Assembly (NCBI GenBank): GCA_963921425.1
Contig: OY992832.1
Coordinates: 21,054,835-21,118,834 of the forward strand
DNA length: 64,000 nt
Direction: 5' to 3'
Source of the DNA: Dryas octopetala
Taxonomy: Eukaryota; Streptophyta; Magnoliopsida; Rosales; Rosaceae
A model generated the notes under the pieces. It was not told the origin of the DNA. It was given only the letters and a program-made list of their open reading frames with translations, and made no database searches. Below, one piece after another: positions 35,662 through 48,101 of the stretch (position 1 is its first letter; the number at the start of each line of letters is the position of its first letter). The position numbers and the translations under genes were made by a program.

Positions 35662-36954
35662 GAAATTATAAGCTCATTTGCATTTTGCGGTGTTACTTAA
35701 TTATATATAAATTTACAAATTTTAAATATCTTTGTAATAAAATAGATACAAATTAATGAAAAGTATTATATTCAATCTTGTCTCCTTTATATGATCCATT
35801 TGTCCGGTGTCTTGGTTGATGAAGTACTGCAACGTTTTTTAATAATTTTCAGTGAATTGTGTGCTAATTTAGACCTAGTATTTGTAACTATGACGTATAT
35901 GCGTTGGTTAGGTATGTTGTGCCTTGTTGGAATTTATCTATTTGGATGGAGCTGAGTCTGAATTAGATAGCCTCCATCTTAGATGATGATCTAATAGCTT
36001 CTTCTTGAGCAATAAACTAGTCCGTCTATAACGCGCGATTTAAGAAACAAACTATTTGATCCGTCTATTAAAAAGAAAAAAACAATTTGTTATAGGCTAT
36101 ATATTATCTTACTTTGACTAATATATGAATGCAAAGAGTTTGAATAAAATGACTTTAATATCTAAAAAGAATTACCATATATCTTAATAAAATGAAAGGA
36201 AACAATTAATTATTGGCCAAAAAAAAGGAACACTTAATTAACTGTGGCACAAGATCATATATGTGGTAATTAATAATTTATGGACAACAACTTTCAATTT
36301 GGGACTTGTAATATGAATCTTTTGGATTTTCCTTTGGCTGAGGGTTTGCTTTTATTAAATTGGTATGGCTTTGACTTTTAATTTGGGGCTTACCAGTTGG
36401 AGCATCGACCATCATCAAATGCATGCTTTTTAGTTTTGCTGCTGGTACCGTATTCAAAATTCAGATTACGCACATATTATATATAACTCAACTTGCCCAT
36501 TTACCCGGCCCTCACGCACCAATGCTAATCCATAAATCCTCTTCTTAGAAATTGCCAGTAATTATTTGGTCTAATGACAATTCTATTAATTCTATTCGAT
36601 AACTTTATTAGAGGAAATTAATTTCAACCAGCTCAACTTTGATAAATGAGATTTTTTTTTTTAATCAACAACTATTATTTATGAGATTTGACACTAAACT
36701 GAATGTCATTAGACTAAATAGTCATTGACATAATATGCCTAACAAAATTTTAGCTTTGTTAGGGTTACCACTGAAAAATGGTGGGTTACCCCAGCTGGTT
36801 GGTTTGACCCAATGTGACACTCTCAACTTGTAAATATTAGGGTTGGCCCCATTAATTTGTGTATAAATGAAAGAAAAATTTGCATTAGGGACATTTTTAC
36901 ATTCCAACAGTCTGTCATTTTACACTAATTCCACATATATATATATATATATAT

Positions 36955-37660
36955 ATAAAGACTTGACTATATGACTAGATGCCAGCAGTACTAACTAAGA
37001 TGGTGTGTGGGTTCTTAAATGTGGCTGTACGTCAAACCCTTTACTTGATATAGCTGGCCAGCTAGTGGCTACCTTGTACATACGTGTACGGTGTATCTCT
37101 CTAGTCTCTAGCTAGCTAGCTAGTTATTTGCTTCTGGTCGGTGTTATATATTTACTTTTCATTTTCTTAATTCGATGGTTTTCAAAAGTCAATATATTAT
37201 TACAAAAAGATCGGAGAATTTTTCATACCTATATTTGCTCAAAAAAATGAGCCACATTCCAAGAGAATGCTCATATAACACAAATTTAATGCCGAATTCC
37301 AAGTTCATTATATATAAATTAGCTCATTATAATAACAAAGTCGGCCTACCTAGTCCAACATTTCTTTTCAATTATTTTCCAGGAATAAAATGTGTGATTC
37401 ACAAATAGGATAAGGAGTAATCCTTCAAGCAATTAGTACGTAGGCATAAGTTTAGTGATATTTTTTCTTCATAATTTTGGAGAAAGTTTTAAATTTGAAT
37501 TTCCCTTACCGTTTAATTAACAGCAATGTAATCTAATTAAACACCAAAGCATGGTGTAAAACAATGTATAAAGTTTTCCCCAAACCAAACCGTACCACTA
37601 CTACCACAACAACCCCCACACCCTTAATTACTATAAATTAGTGCATGGCAAAAGCGTATT
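36955..37660 (+). pseudogene. Geneless promoter (relic) in unit 2
   Basis: Counterpart of 25000-25640: AAGATGGTGTGTGGGTTCTT, GCTGTACGTCAAACCC, GGTTTTCAAAAGTCAATA, AAGAGAATGCTCATATAAC, GTCGGCCTACCTAGTC, CAGGAATAAAATGTGTGATT, then ACTATAAATTAGTGCATGG near 37631. No family reading frame follows. Confidence 0.55.
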
Positions 37661-38428
37661 GTTGAAATGCATATCTATCAATTTGCATTACTATATTTGA
37701 ATACTTATAATCCATGCCTTTAATTTTTGTTTGTTTGTTGATTTCCACTAAAAATAAATTCCTTAGTTTGACCAATATGAATACACAAAGTTTATTAGGT
37801 TGCAAAAGGAATAGAACAATATAACACCTAACCTTTAATTATGATCTCCGTAAATTATATGTCTATCATTTGAGTTAAAATTCATGGACATGTATACACA
37901 AATATGTATATAGTCTAAATAAAATTTTCTTAATATATTCAAGAGTTATTTCCGGACACTTGTGCCTTTTTAATATCTGAGGAGTGTCCAGTATATTTTT
38001 GTCCGCATTTTAATTGCTAACGGAGTAGTGAGGTTGAAGATGATGTTGACTATGAACAATCTGATCGTACAAAAGTCATTTACATGACTTATATGCACTA
38101 GCACAATTACAAAGATAGCCTTAATGTTGTACGGTTTGTACCTAAGCTAACAACCTGACAGCTCATCTAACTAACTAAGTTAACAGACAACTAATCATAA
38201 TTAAGACTAATTAACTTAGCTTTATTATAACCTCTATCATTAATTAGGATCATGTACTTGTTGGTTTGTTTAACTTTTGACATGTTGATGATGCCCTCCT
38301 TTTTCTTGGGTGGTCATTAGTCATTACAAAGTCATGCCGTCACCATGTAAATATGTCATCATTATATATAAGACCAAACTAGACGTGGCAACTGGAAAAT
38401 ATATTTGCCACATTAATTATTAATTATA
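37661..38428. other. Intergenic DNA of unit 2
   Basis: AT-rich, matching 25640-26690 of unit 1 without its MITE. No gene or other element seen. Confidence 0.5.
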
Positions 38429-39981
38429 AGGGATTAATGTCAATTTAGTTTCCATACTATTATATTTGTATCAGCTTAATCTTCAGACTTTTAATTTAAA
38501 AATCTTAGTCCCCAAATTTTTTCAATTTTGTCAATTAAAGTTATTCAATCAATTTACACACTTCTAATTGAGATTGTTTAGTCAATTTACGTGTGTGGAG
38601 TTATAAGTATAGTTTAGAATGACTATTCTGCCCTAAAAAATGAGGGCACGTAATTGGCACATGGTTCTATGCAAACGAAGCTTTGGACGAAAAGTGTGTA
38701 AATTGATTGAACAATTTTAATTGGCAAAATTGAAAAAGTATGGGGACTAAATTTCCTAAATTAGAAGTCTGAGAACTAAATTGATACAAGTATAACACTC
38801 TGGGGACCAAATTGTAGGCCTCACCAAAAAGCCCAAGGCTCGAAGGCCACCCGAAGCCCGATTTGGCCCGAAATTTGGGCCGGCCCGGCCTGGTCCGAAA
38901 GTCTCTTGGGTTGGGCTTGGGCCATCCCCTTAAAACCCATGGGCCGCCCGAAGCCCGGCCCGTTTAGGCCCGCCCAAAGCCCGACCCAAAGCCCGACTCA
39001 AAGCCTAATTTGGGAATCATAACATATTTAATAAGTTTTTCGTTTGTTTACTCTAATAAATTATTAATATGCTTATTAAGTTATTATATAATACTATAAT
39101 GTTAGTAAATAGTAATAGTGTAAACTTTGTAATACCATAAATAATAAAGTAATAAACTTTTAAAATTATATACAACATTACAACTATAATAAAACATAAA
39201 TGTATATGTGTATATACAACTTTTATAATACAATTATAATTAAAGTTATTAAACCACGATCGTCAATTCATTAATTCAACGATCTGAACCGTTCATTTTC
39301 TATTTTCATAGTCAAAGATCATCCTTACAAAAAATCGGCTAAATCGGAATTCATCTACTCATTCGATTATCATTAGAAAAACCACGATCGTTCATTAATT
39401 CGACCACCGTTTTGTCACTTTTACATCTCCGATTAAGCTAATTTTTTGCAAGAATTCTTTTTGAGTGAGGAACTAAAGCTTGAACGGTTCAGATCGTTAA
39501 AAACACGATCGATATGTGAGCTTCTACATATAAATATACTTGAAGAGTATAATTATAATAACTGTCCCGTTGAAACCTTGTTGTTTCCATAATTATGAAG
39601 ACCACAACGTGATTTCAACAATTTGACACGTTCATTTTCTATGTTCATAATCAAAGATCATCCGTACAAAAAATCGGCTAAATCGAAATTCATCTACCCA
39701 TTCGATCATCATTAGAAAAACTACGATCGTTCATTAATTCAACCACTATTATGTCACTTTTACATCTCCGATTGAGCTAATTTTTTGCACGAATTATCTT
39801 TGAGTGAGGAACTAAAATTTGAACGATTCAGATCGTTGACAACACAATTGCATCGTTTGTTCATAAAAATATGTAATAAAATATATAATAAAACATATGT
39901 ACATTTATGTTTTATTATAGTTGTAATGTTGTATATAATTTTAAAAGTTTATTATTTATGGTATTACACTATTACTAAGAT

Positions 39982-41056
39982 CAAGGAGTAAAATTTCAGT
40001 TTCGAGAAATTCGACGGAAATTTTCCGGAAATTTCGATTTCGATAAAATTAGACAAAAACGACGGAAATTGCTATCAAAATACTGAAATTTTGAATGAAA
40101 CTTGACCATATGTTTATTTAATATATTATCTACTACATTTATAAAAAACATTGAAGAAACCAAATTATATAGTAAGTTTTATATGATATAAGGTAAATAT
40201 AATGCGCGTTGGACAAATACTGTTAAATAAAATTAGTATAATGAATAAATGAAATTAGTATATTCTTTATACTCTATAATCTATAGACTAAATCCTAATA
40301 CTAAACCCTATATACTCTATATACCTTAATACTCTTTATACTCTATAATTTATAGACTAAACCCTATATACTCTATAATCTATTCTCTATATTGTTTAGG
40401 ATATGGTATAGCCGTATAGGATATTAATGTTTAGGCCCTTTAAGATATTTTTAATTTTTTTTTATATATCAATATATTAGGGTTAAAAACAACTAAACGA
40501 AACACCAAAACGGCCAAACAAAATCCGAAACTTTTTATTTTCTTTCCAATTGTCCAAAGTCCCCAAACCTCAATCAACCATAAACCTTTTTTTTTTTTTT
40601 TTCTTTCCTTTTCATTTGTTTTCCAAATTATTTGTTTTTATTTTATACTTAAAATTAAAGAAGGGCAATATCTTTTACCAAAAAAAAAAAAAAAGAAGGA
40701 CAATATCACTCACATTGCTATATTAATAGTCAGGAGGAAATTTATTGGAACCATTAAGAAAAAAAAAAAACAATAAATATAACCCATTATTTAATTGGCG
40801 ACAAGGCTTTACGAAAGATGTTGGTGATCGATCACCATTGCTTGGGCTTGACATGCGGCAGCCTTGGGATTTTAGCCTCTTGCTCTTTATTTTGATAGCA
40901 ATCAAAAGACTCACAGTAAAACTGCTCCAGGCCTCCAGCTCCCCCATTCCCTATTTCCCTTTTCTTTCCTTTTTTTTTTTTTTTTTCTTCTTTTCCTCTC
41001 TCCACAGACTCTACCCCTTTCTTCTTTTCCTTTTTCTCCACAAACTCCACCCCGTG

Positions 41057-41097
<41 letters not shown>

Positions 41098-41530
41098 TTC
41101 TCTCGACATCCCCATCACCAGCCCACCATCACCCTCATCTCGCCCCTGCCGCCGAAACCCACCGAAAACCCAGCCCCTCTTCTCTTCCTCCCTTTTTTTC
41201 TTCCTCCCTCCACGGCCTCAACTCCCAAGTGAGAAAGAGATCTGAGTTTGGGGGAGATTTGGGGCTGATCTGAGTTTGGGGGAAAGATCTCAGTTTGTGG
41301 CTGCTAGTGTTAGTCATAGCAGATTTGGGCGAAATTTCATCCAAATTTCGTCAAATTTGGCGAAATTTGACAAAAACAAACATATTCCGAGTTTGAAATT
41401 TCGGGCGAAACTTAAGCGAAATTACCGAAATTTCGCCGAAATAATACAAAAAAATAATGGATACGTGATAAAATTTCGGGACCTTAAAAAAACGAAAATT
41501 TCGGCGAAATTTTCGAAATTTCATTCCTTG
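39982..41530. mobile_element. Innermost hAT-like element with gene-like cargo, 1.55 kb
   Basis: Ends CAAGGAGTAAAATTTC and (inverted) CAAGGAATGAAATTTC, flanked by a perfect 8-bp duplication ACTAAGAT (39974-39981 and 41531-41538). The subterminal regions are full of GAAATTTCG-type repeats; around 40261-40400 there is a run of ACTCTATAATCTATAGAC-like repeats. The centre (about 40720-41260) is compositionally different: pyrimidine-rich with a (CT)n tract and then GC-rich sequence, like a captured plant 5'UTR and exon start. No transposase. Confidence 0.88.
41061..41092. repeat. (CT)n microsatellite
   Basis: About 16 CT units inside the innermost hAT-like element, next to GC-rich gene-like sequence. 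Confidence 0.95.
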
Positions 41531-41640
41531 ACTAAGATAATAGTATTATATAATAACTTAATAAGCATATTAATAATTTATTGAGGTAAACAAACGAAAG
41601 AGCTATTAAATATGTTATGATTTACAAACTTGACAAATAA

Positions 41641-41711
41641 ACTAATCCGCTCAGTTGGTTGAGAGTTGAAGGTTGTTACATGAGATCTCATGTTCAAATC
41701 AAAACATAGCC
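41641..41711 (+). other. tRNA-like fragment in hAT-A copy 2
   Basis: GCTCAGTTGGTTGAGAG then GAGATCTCATGTTCAAATC, same as 21315-21384. The opposite arm of this copy has lost its partner. Confidence 0.5.
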
Positions 41712-41999
41712 AAAATCTTATATTTTTTTTTGAAGATATATATGTGTCTAAACTGGCTTTGGGCCCATTTTAGGCCGCCCGTTCGGGCCTAGCCCGGCCC
41801 GACCCTCCAAGCCCGCAAGCCAAAGCCCGATGGGCGGGCCTTAGGCTTGTGTATTAAAGCCCAAGCCCGGCCCGAAAGCCCTATTGGGTTTCTATAATTC
41901 AAGTCCGAGCCCAGCCCGAACCCGAAAAATTTGGGCCGAGCGGCCCATTGCCGGCCCCTACCAAATTGGCATTAATCCCTGTTTATAAAAATTAAAGTA

Positions 42000-42441
42000 A
42001 AAAATTTCCTTGGAGAATTAGAGGAGTCAACCAATCAGACAATGTCACGTGGTACCGCCTCATGATGAGCGGTTGGGCCACGCCTCTGACTAGTCGAGTC
42101 ACTGTGTGGGTCGAATATTCTAATCTAGAAGCATGATCAGTCTTCCAAAGTTACCCACAAATCTTACCAGCCGAGGCACCTTCTGTTGAGGTCCTAAGGC
42201 TTGACCCTGGGTTGGTACCGACCTAATTGGGTCTTTCCCTGAGCACGTACCACTAAGGCATCTCTTTAGTGTAGGCCTCTGAAGTTCCTATGTACCAAGG
42301 TCATGACCTTCTATCAGGGTGACCTTTATTAATTGGGTATCGAGCCCATATCTTGGGTCTGGCCCTAGTTGGTATCGAGGGTATACTTAGCCTCATACCT
42401 TTGAGCAACAAGCTCATGCTAGTATATATAGAGGTCATACT
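42000..42441. repeat. Possible decayed LTR sequence (unit 2)
   Basis: Counterpart of 26910-27345 (TCACGTGGTACCGCCTCATG, AGCATGATCA, GGGTTGGTACCGACCTAATT), broken on the right by the CACTA-like element. Confidence 0.35.
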
Positions 42442-43678
42442 CACTACAACAAATTTAGGCTCTAGTGATGAAACAATTTGGCCACTAAAAGTCTTTTTTT
42501 CATCACTAAAGCCATTTAGTGACAAAAAAATGTTCGTCCTCACTAGAACCAAGTGTCCAAAGCCTATCAGTGATGAACAAAAAATGTTCATCACTAGAAC
42601 CTATACTTTTAGTGACCAAAGTCTTTCCTCACTAAAAACAATTGATTTAGTGATGAATTATTTCATCCCTAAAAGACCAAAATTTTGGTCACTAAAACCC
42701 TCTGTTATCATCACTATAGATGATGGTTTAGTTACGAACATGGTCTATTCATCACTAAAACATAATAGTTAGATATGGTTGTTATGAAATAATGACCAAA
42801 ATCTTCGTGACTAAAACCTACCATTTCGTCACTATAACTGAGGTTTAATTTTAGTTGTGCATTTTTCTTCATGCAATTATTGATAACTGTTATTACTCAT
42901 AGAAATATAAGTAACACATTTCATTGCAAATATATGGATTACTTAGCTTATCCATCAACATAAAAAGAACTTGTACATCTCTCTCATAATATCCAAATGT
43001 AAATTTATCCATAATAATGAAATTACAAAAAAACTACACTTAAGTGCATACACTCTATACTTGATTGAATTTCCGAGAGTGATGTAGGCTTGAGTCTTTG
43101 GCAGTTCAATCAATGATCTGAAAAAGGGCAAAAAAGAAATGAGTACTTTAATTTATTGAAAGCATACTGGAAGCATATATTTGTCGTATCATATTATGTT
43201 GCATTCAAGTAGTACTTATATAACAAACTATATAAATTACTTTTAACAAAACACACGTTCCCATCCTCAAGTATGCTTTTCCCAGTTTCTGAGCATCTTA
43301 CCTTGCTTTTCTCATCTAAGCATCTTCATCATACAGTACTCCACTCACAACTAAGCAAATAGTATCTGCACTTTTATTCGTTAAGCAAGAATAAGTGAAT
43401 AAATCTGCTCATTTTAATTACAAAAGGGTACTTAATACTAGCTGCATTACAATTGGGTTAGAGCCTAAGCCATATCCTTTAATATTTGTCTAGCAACAAA
43501 AAGAACAAAAGAAAAGGAACAAAAGTACAGACTAGGGAACTTCTTCGTTTTTGTTGAAAAGAAACACAAACCATGTTCCATCAACATCGATGCATGATTT
43601 GGTGGAGGTAGCTATGACAAAATGATGGAACAACCAACAAATACATAATTTAAATGGAGATGGTGTGCTCAATATTTG

Positions 43679-43805
43679 GTACAATAGAAATGTTTCGCAA
43701 GTTCAACAAGGAATTTAACATCAACAGACAATAAAATTTGCTTTCGTACAATAGAAATGTTTCGCAAGTTCAACAAGGAATTTAACATCAACAGACAATA
43801 AAATT
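43679..43805. repeat. 60-bp direct repeat in the CACTA-like element
   Basis: 43679-43738 and 43746-43805 are identical or nearly so (GTACAATAGAAATGTTTCGC at the start of each), separated by 7 bp. Confidence 0.93.
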
Positions 43806-44618
43806 CGCAAGTTCAAAATGCTATGCTAAAGTACATTTTAAGGTCTCATATGCTTAGATGATATGTTATATTAAAAAAAATGATGAGTTAGACTAATAGC
43901 ACTTAATACAGTATCTTCTAGCTCCAAACCTTAACTTCATTCTGCCAAACATATAAATAAAAAATTAAAAAAAACTCAACTTCCATGTCCCAATGCTTAA
44001 TATTTTTTTATCTTAGTTTTATGCTTCGATACCCTGCTTAATCTTCCCACCTATATCAAGTCCACCACAAAATCAATCATAAAGCTGTTTCTTTTGATTC
44101 AGAATTTTTTTCATTGTTAAAAAGAATAATAAAAATTTAACCAAAGAACCATCAACGGAGAGTAAATAACAAAATAAATTAATACATGTATTAGAGGCAA
44201 AGCACTTCACAACACCAAGCCTACATGCAGAACTCAAAGAACAGAAAACTATACAATTCACAAAGCTTGTCACTACATATTATCTGTTCAGAACTCACCA
44301 AGCAACAACAAAGATAATAAAAAAGGTGTAACTTTTGACTTCTCTATAAAAAAAAGACAGAAAAGAGATGTTTGATTCTTAACTTATGCTGGCTCTATAT
44401 TTCAACTACTTCATTTCTCTTTTCTTAAAGCAGGGAAGAACTGCTTAATGTAATGGGGAAACTATTTATGATCTTAAATTCCTGACTATATCAAAGCCAT
44501 TACTTAAATTCCTATATCCAAATCCCTTGCTTTCAGATACCAATCCATTACAAAATACCATTCAGAACAAATTCAAGATCCCATGCATTCCAAAAGACAC
44601 CAAATGGAAAAATACTAC

Positions 44619-44689
44619 CTGTTGGTTTTGGAATGAGACAAACCCAAAGCCTCTTGAACGTCCTGTCTTCTGATCCCACACAACTAAAA
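44619..44689 (-). pseudogene. Captured exon of a UBP1/RBP45-type RNA-binding protein (RRM fragment)
   Basis: On the minus strand, between an acceptor (TTCTTCAG) and a donor (GTAGTA), 71 bp read in frame as [20 protein letters not shown] plus [10 protein letters not shown] is the RNP1 motif of an RRM domain, and [16 protein letters not shown] followed by NQQ is, from memory, the sequence seen in plant oligouridylate-binding protein 1 (UBP1) homologues. The exon is intact with splice sites, but I cannot find the neighbouring RRM exons, so this is a gene fragment carried by the CACTA-like element and not a functional gene. Confidence 0.75.
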
Positions 44690-46011
44690 CTGAAGAAAAA
44701 TAATAAAATCTAGAGGCCAACTATGAAAAAAAAAAAAAAAAAAAAAATTTAAAACTACAAGAGTCACATACCTCTTTTTTATATGATCACCATCGTATGC
44801 TTCATTTGCAGTAATGAGAAAGAGGCCCAAACAGACAGCATTGTTCAAACGGCATGTAGACACATCTTGGTAAATACATATAATGATGATGATGATAATT
44901 CAGTGATTAGCACCATAAGTCCATTGCTAAAAAAAAAGAAGGAAGGTGAATAAGAGAGAGAGAAAGGAAGGTGAATAAGAGAAAGAGAGAAAGAAAGAAA
45001 GGACAGGCAAAAAACTGAAAGCAAAGCAAAAAATGGCAGCAAAGATGCTACTATGAGTGTAGTTTAGTGGCTCTTATATCTGTATGATTTTTTGTTAAAG
45101 CCAAAGAGGGCCTTGTACTTCATTTATCAAACTCAAGGTGATGAAATCAAGAACTACAAAAACAAGGACCACCTAAAAGGACCATTTTGGGCCTTGGCCT
45201 TCAATTCTCTTGCCTTAAACCCAAATCATTCCATTAAAATCGGGCCAGACACATAAGATATGAATTTATTTATGTTGTTGAGATTCTATCTCCAACCTTC
45301 TTTCATTTGTTTAGTCATTTTTTCTTTTTTGAAAGGAGATTTGTGTAGTCAGTTTAAATCCCTTGTTTTGAAACCCTGAAATTATCTCTACAACCTAAAG
45401 TTTACAAGATGAAATTGTAATGATTAATAGACACAAATGAATCGATATATAGAGAGAGAAACTGATATATAAAACATGTTATTTAGAAACAAAGAATCAA
45501 ACAAAAATATAAAATAAAATTGAAAGAAAAAAAACCAAGATTCTGGGGCATATTGAAATAAATATCAACACTATAGACCCAATTGGACACCCATTGCAGC
45601 ACCCATGCGATCCAAAAGACCCAGAGCAAATCCGTTCAAAGAACAAGACGAATTTGATGTCTCTTTGGTATTCTTATTGATCTAAGTTTATTTTGGCTTC
45701 CAATTTTATGCCTATAACAGATATATATATCCATCATCTCAGCTAGAACCAAGTTTGACCTAGTTTGCCGACTTGCCCTTTCCTATATTTCTTCAGCCTC
45801 CAAGCTAGTCTACCTTGATTAAGCTAATTCATAGAGATAAAGAAAATAAAGCTAAAAAAATCCTTACCACCGATTAGAGAGAGATAGATATTGTCTGGTT
45901 CCTGCTACGTTGAGAGACAGAGAAAGCTGTCTGGTACAGTCTCACAACAATCGGTTGCCAGAAATAAAATTCGCCAACCACAAACAGGGTCGAGAGGTCA
46001 TCGGAGGCCAT

Positions 46012-46073
46012 TGTTAGGGTTAGGATTTAGGGATGCAGAGGTGAGCTTCTAAGTGAGAGAGCGACAGGAATAG

Positions 46074-46112
<39 letters not shown>
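46012..46112 (-). other. Leader-like (GA)n region with a short frame inside the CACTA-like element
   Basis: Read on the minus strand, a (CT)n tract is followed by CCCTAAATCCTAACCCTAAC and an ATG at 46012 opening a frame of about 45 codons (MASDDLSTLFVVGEF...). This looks like the 5'UTR and first exon of a captured plant gene. No recognised domain. Confidence 0.35.
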
Positions 46113-46115
<3 letters not shown>

Positions 46116-46439
46116 GTCACTTATCTACTTATCTGCAATCAGAGAAAAAAAAAAAAACTTAACAAGAATAAAATCAGTATAAATAAATAATTGCTAACAT
46201 TAATAAAATTTCTTTTTACCAAAAAAAAAAAAAATTTCTGTTTGGCCAAAAAAATTATTTGATGAAAAAAGAAATAAGAAATTTTATAGATGATTCTAAA
46301 TTTCTAATAAAGAAAATTTAGTGATGAGTTTATAATTGGTGACTAGTTGAGTCTAGTTCTTAAATAATTCATCACTAATTAATCGAAAATGGGCTAATGG
46401 AAAATAATTTTGAAGGCCAAACTTTAAGTGAGAATAAAC

Positions 46440-46520
46440 TTAGTATGATGTGAGCCCGACCCGAGTCTGTTTGGGCCGCTGGTTTGGCGGGCCGGTCGGG
46501 TTTGTGCCCAGCCATTATTG
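46440..46520. mobile_element. Right-end remnant of family D hAT-like element
   Basis: GGTTTGTGCCCAGCC with the preceding GGCCGCTGGTTTGGC matches the right end of 27556-28141. The left part is missing, replaced by the CACTA-like element. Confidence 0.6.
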
Positions 46521-47982
46521 TGTAGTTTTGCTTGGTAGAAATATGTATCAACTTTTTTTTTTTTGGCCAATAAATATGTATCAACTTAATTGTTGATAAA
46601 ATGACATATTTGCCAGCCTGACCCTATTTTTTGGGCCATGGGCGACCTGAACCTATCTTATGGATAGGTCTGTACAGGTTGGTTTGTGCATAAGGTAGAG
46701 TCTGGACTTGATGTTTTTGAGCCTATTTTAATCCAAACTCAGCTCGATGTTAAAGCCCAACACTTAAAAAATTAATAAAGAAAGAATGAAGGAAAAAAAT
46801 GAAATCTGCCAAGCCTATGAATATTGCTGCAGAATTTCTCATGTTCTTCCCAGAAACAGGGGACGTACTCAATCAGACCGACACAATCACACAAACAAAT
46901 CAGAAATAGAAGAAAGCGACGTACGCACGTGTTCGTGATTTGAAGAGCCAAAGAGGTAGCCATTATTTCAAAAAAAAAAAAAAAAAAAAAAACGAAGAAA
47001 AGTGGCACACGAAATATATCCAGCATAATTTCGTGGCTATAACAGTGGGAAATATTGAAAACTGGGTTCGTGATCGATCGATCAATATGAGTCATATGAC
47101 CCGACCAGTTTATAAATATCTTATATCTATATGGTTGGGGTTCAAAAACAACACGTTTTTGCATTTGATTTTAAGTAATATTTGTGAGTTGCAGTGAAGC
47201 TCACAGAAAGTCCCTCTAGCAATTAGGAATATTTAATGGGCATTCTCACACAGACCAAAATATGTAATGTTAGAATTAACGTTTGAAACATTGCCGTTAA
47301 AGGCTTCACTGAATGCAAATGCAATTGACTGTGGAAATTATTTTGTGTATGTGGATTTTGAACGTGGCCGTTAACATCAGAAAGCGATGAGTACGTAGTT
47401 TCTGCAGGTAGCTAGCATAGCGCTGGTCCGTCTCTTGAACATTTCCAATATTTTCTGTAATTTGAGATAATATATGATATATCACACATCATTGTGTGTA
47501 GCAAGCAAGCTAATTAACTTGGATATATATCAAAGCTCCATCCATCGCCACTTTCTCTTCAGTTTCCATAATTTCAAGGTCAATATTATCACAAAGGAAA
47601 ATCCATTCCATTGATTTTCATTTCATATATCTCGACCAGTTAAAAAATAAAAAAAAATAACAAACCATGAAAAATTTCTTTTCCAATTTCCCGGAATGTG
47701 TGATTCATCGATCAGGAGGAGTAATCTTCAAGCAATCAATCACATATATGTAATTAAGCCTTTCAAACACACGCGCACTGTTCAACACAAGAAAAATTGA
47801 GCAATATAATTATATGCCTCAAACAATATCAATGGGTTTATAATTAAGGTCATATTATTAGCTAGGATTGCTTGCAGTGATAGATGTGCAACTTCTTGTA
47901 AACGCATCCGAACTTTCTGTCTAATTAACATACAATTACAAGCTCCCCAAAAACCGTCTCGCCCCTCCCCTCAACTTCTATA

Positions 47983-47990
47983 TATAAATA
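47983..47990 (+). promoter_or_regulatory. TATA box of copy 6
   Basis: TATAAATA after CCCCTCCCCTCAAC; ATG 112 bp further on. Upstream, TTTCTGTCTAATTAAC (near 47914) is shared with copies 1, 7, 8 and 9. Confidence 0.75.
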
Positions 47991-48101
47991 GATGATTTTC
48001 GATCATAATAACTTATAACATCTTTCACAACTCCATCACAAGATCATTAAGATTAAAGTAAGCACTAGCACTGTTAACTACTACTACTACAACTGGTAGA
48101 C

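Larger units (their letters stand above)
38815..41960. mobile_element. hAT-A element, second copy (reversed, interrupted)
   Basis: Ends TAGGCCTCACCAAAAAGCCC and (inverted) TAGGGGCCGGCAATGGGCC, flanked by a perfect 8-bp duplication CCAAATTG (38807-38814 and 41961-41968). Removing the inner insertion leaves about 1.59 kb, close to the 1.60 kb of the 20017-21614 copy. No transposase; interior fold-back arms as in the first copy. Confidence 0.88.
38429..41980. mobile_element. Outer palindromic MITE hosting two nested insertions
   Basis: Ends AGGGATTAATGTCAATTT and (inverted) AGGGATTAATGCCAATTTGG. Its arms are inverted copies of each other (CAATTTAGT, GTATCA, CAGACTT, TAGTCCCC blocks at 38440-38520 and 38735-38812). 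Without the hAT-A insertion it would be about 400 bp. Unit 1 has no element at the matching site near 26690, and about 250 bp of flanking sequence is missing here. Confidence 0.75.
42442..46390. mobile_element. CACTA (En/Spm)-like non-autonomous element
   Basis: Begins CACTACAACAAATTTAGGC, the CACTA terminal signature. The first 400 bp hold many subterminal repeats of the form TTTAGTGATGAA / TTCATCACTAAA in both orientations, typical of the superfamily. Similar repeats return near 46316-46375, but no CACTA-type terminus is visible at the right end, so that end is probably deleted and the boundary is uncertain (46375-46450). No transposase frame. The inside carries gene-derived sequence, including an RRM exon (44619-44689) and a (GA)n leader-like region near 46020-46112. 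Confidence 0.7.
28745..47150. repeat. Segmental duplication unit 2
   Basis: Paralogue of 14616-28740, larger because of the nested transposons (38429-41980) and the CACTA-like element (42442 to about 46390). Carries gene copies 4 and 5 and the second geneless promoter, and runs on without a break into the copy 6 upstream region. Confidence 0.88.

Noticed and set aside
36722..36907. Minus-strand frame (MECKNVPNAN...) also at 63495-63680
   Set aside because: Same explanation: duplicated distal upstream block, no promoter, no family resemblance; a related block near 49900 is embedded in a different frame.
40261..40400. Telomere-like CCCTA repeats
   Set aside because: AAACCCTA occurs but irregularly, mixed with TATACTCTATAATC units; not an interstitial telomere array.
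40745..41245. 166-codon plus-strand frame
   Set aside because: Contains poly-Phe and (LS)n from T-runs and (CT)n; leader-like DNA inside a transposon, not a protein gene.
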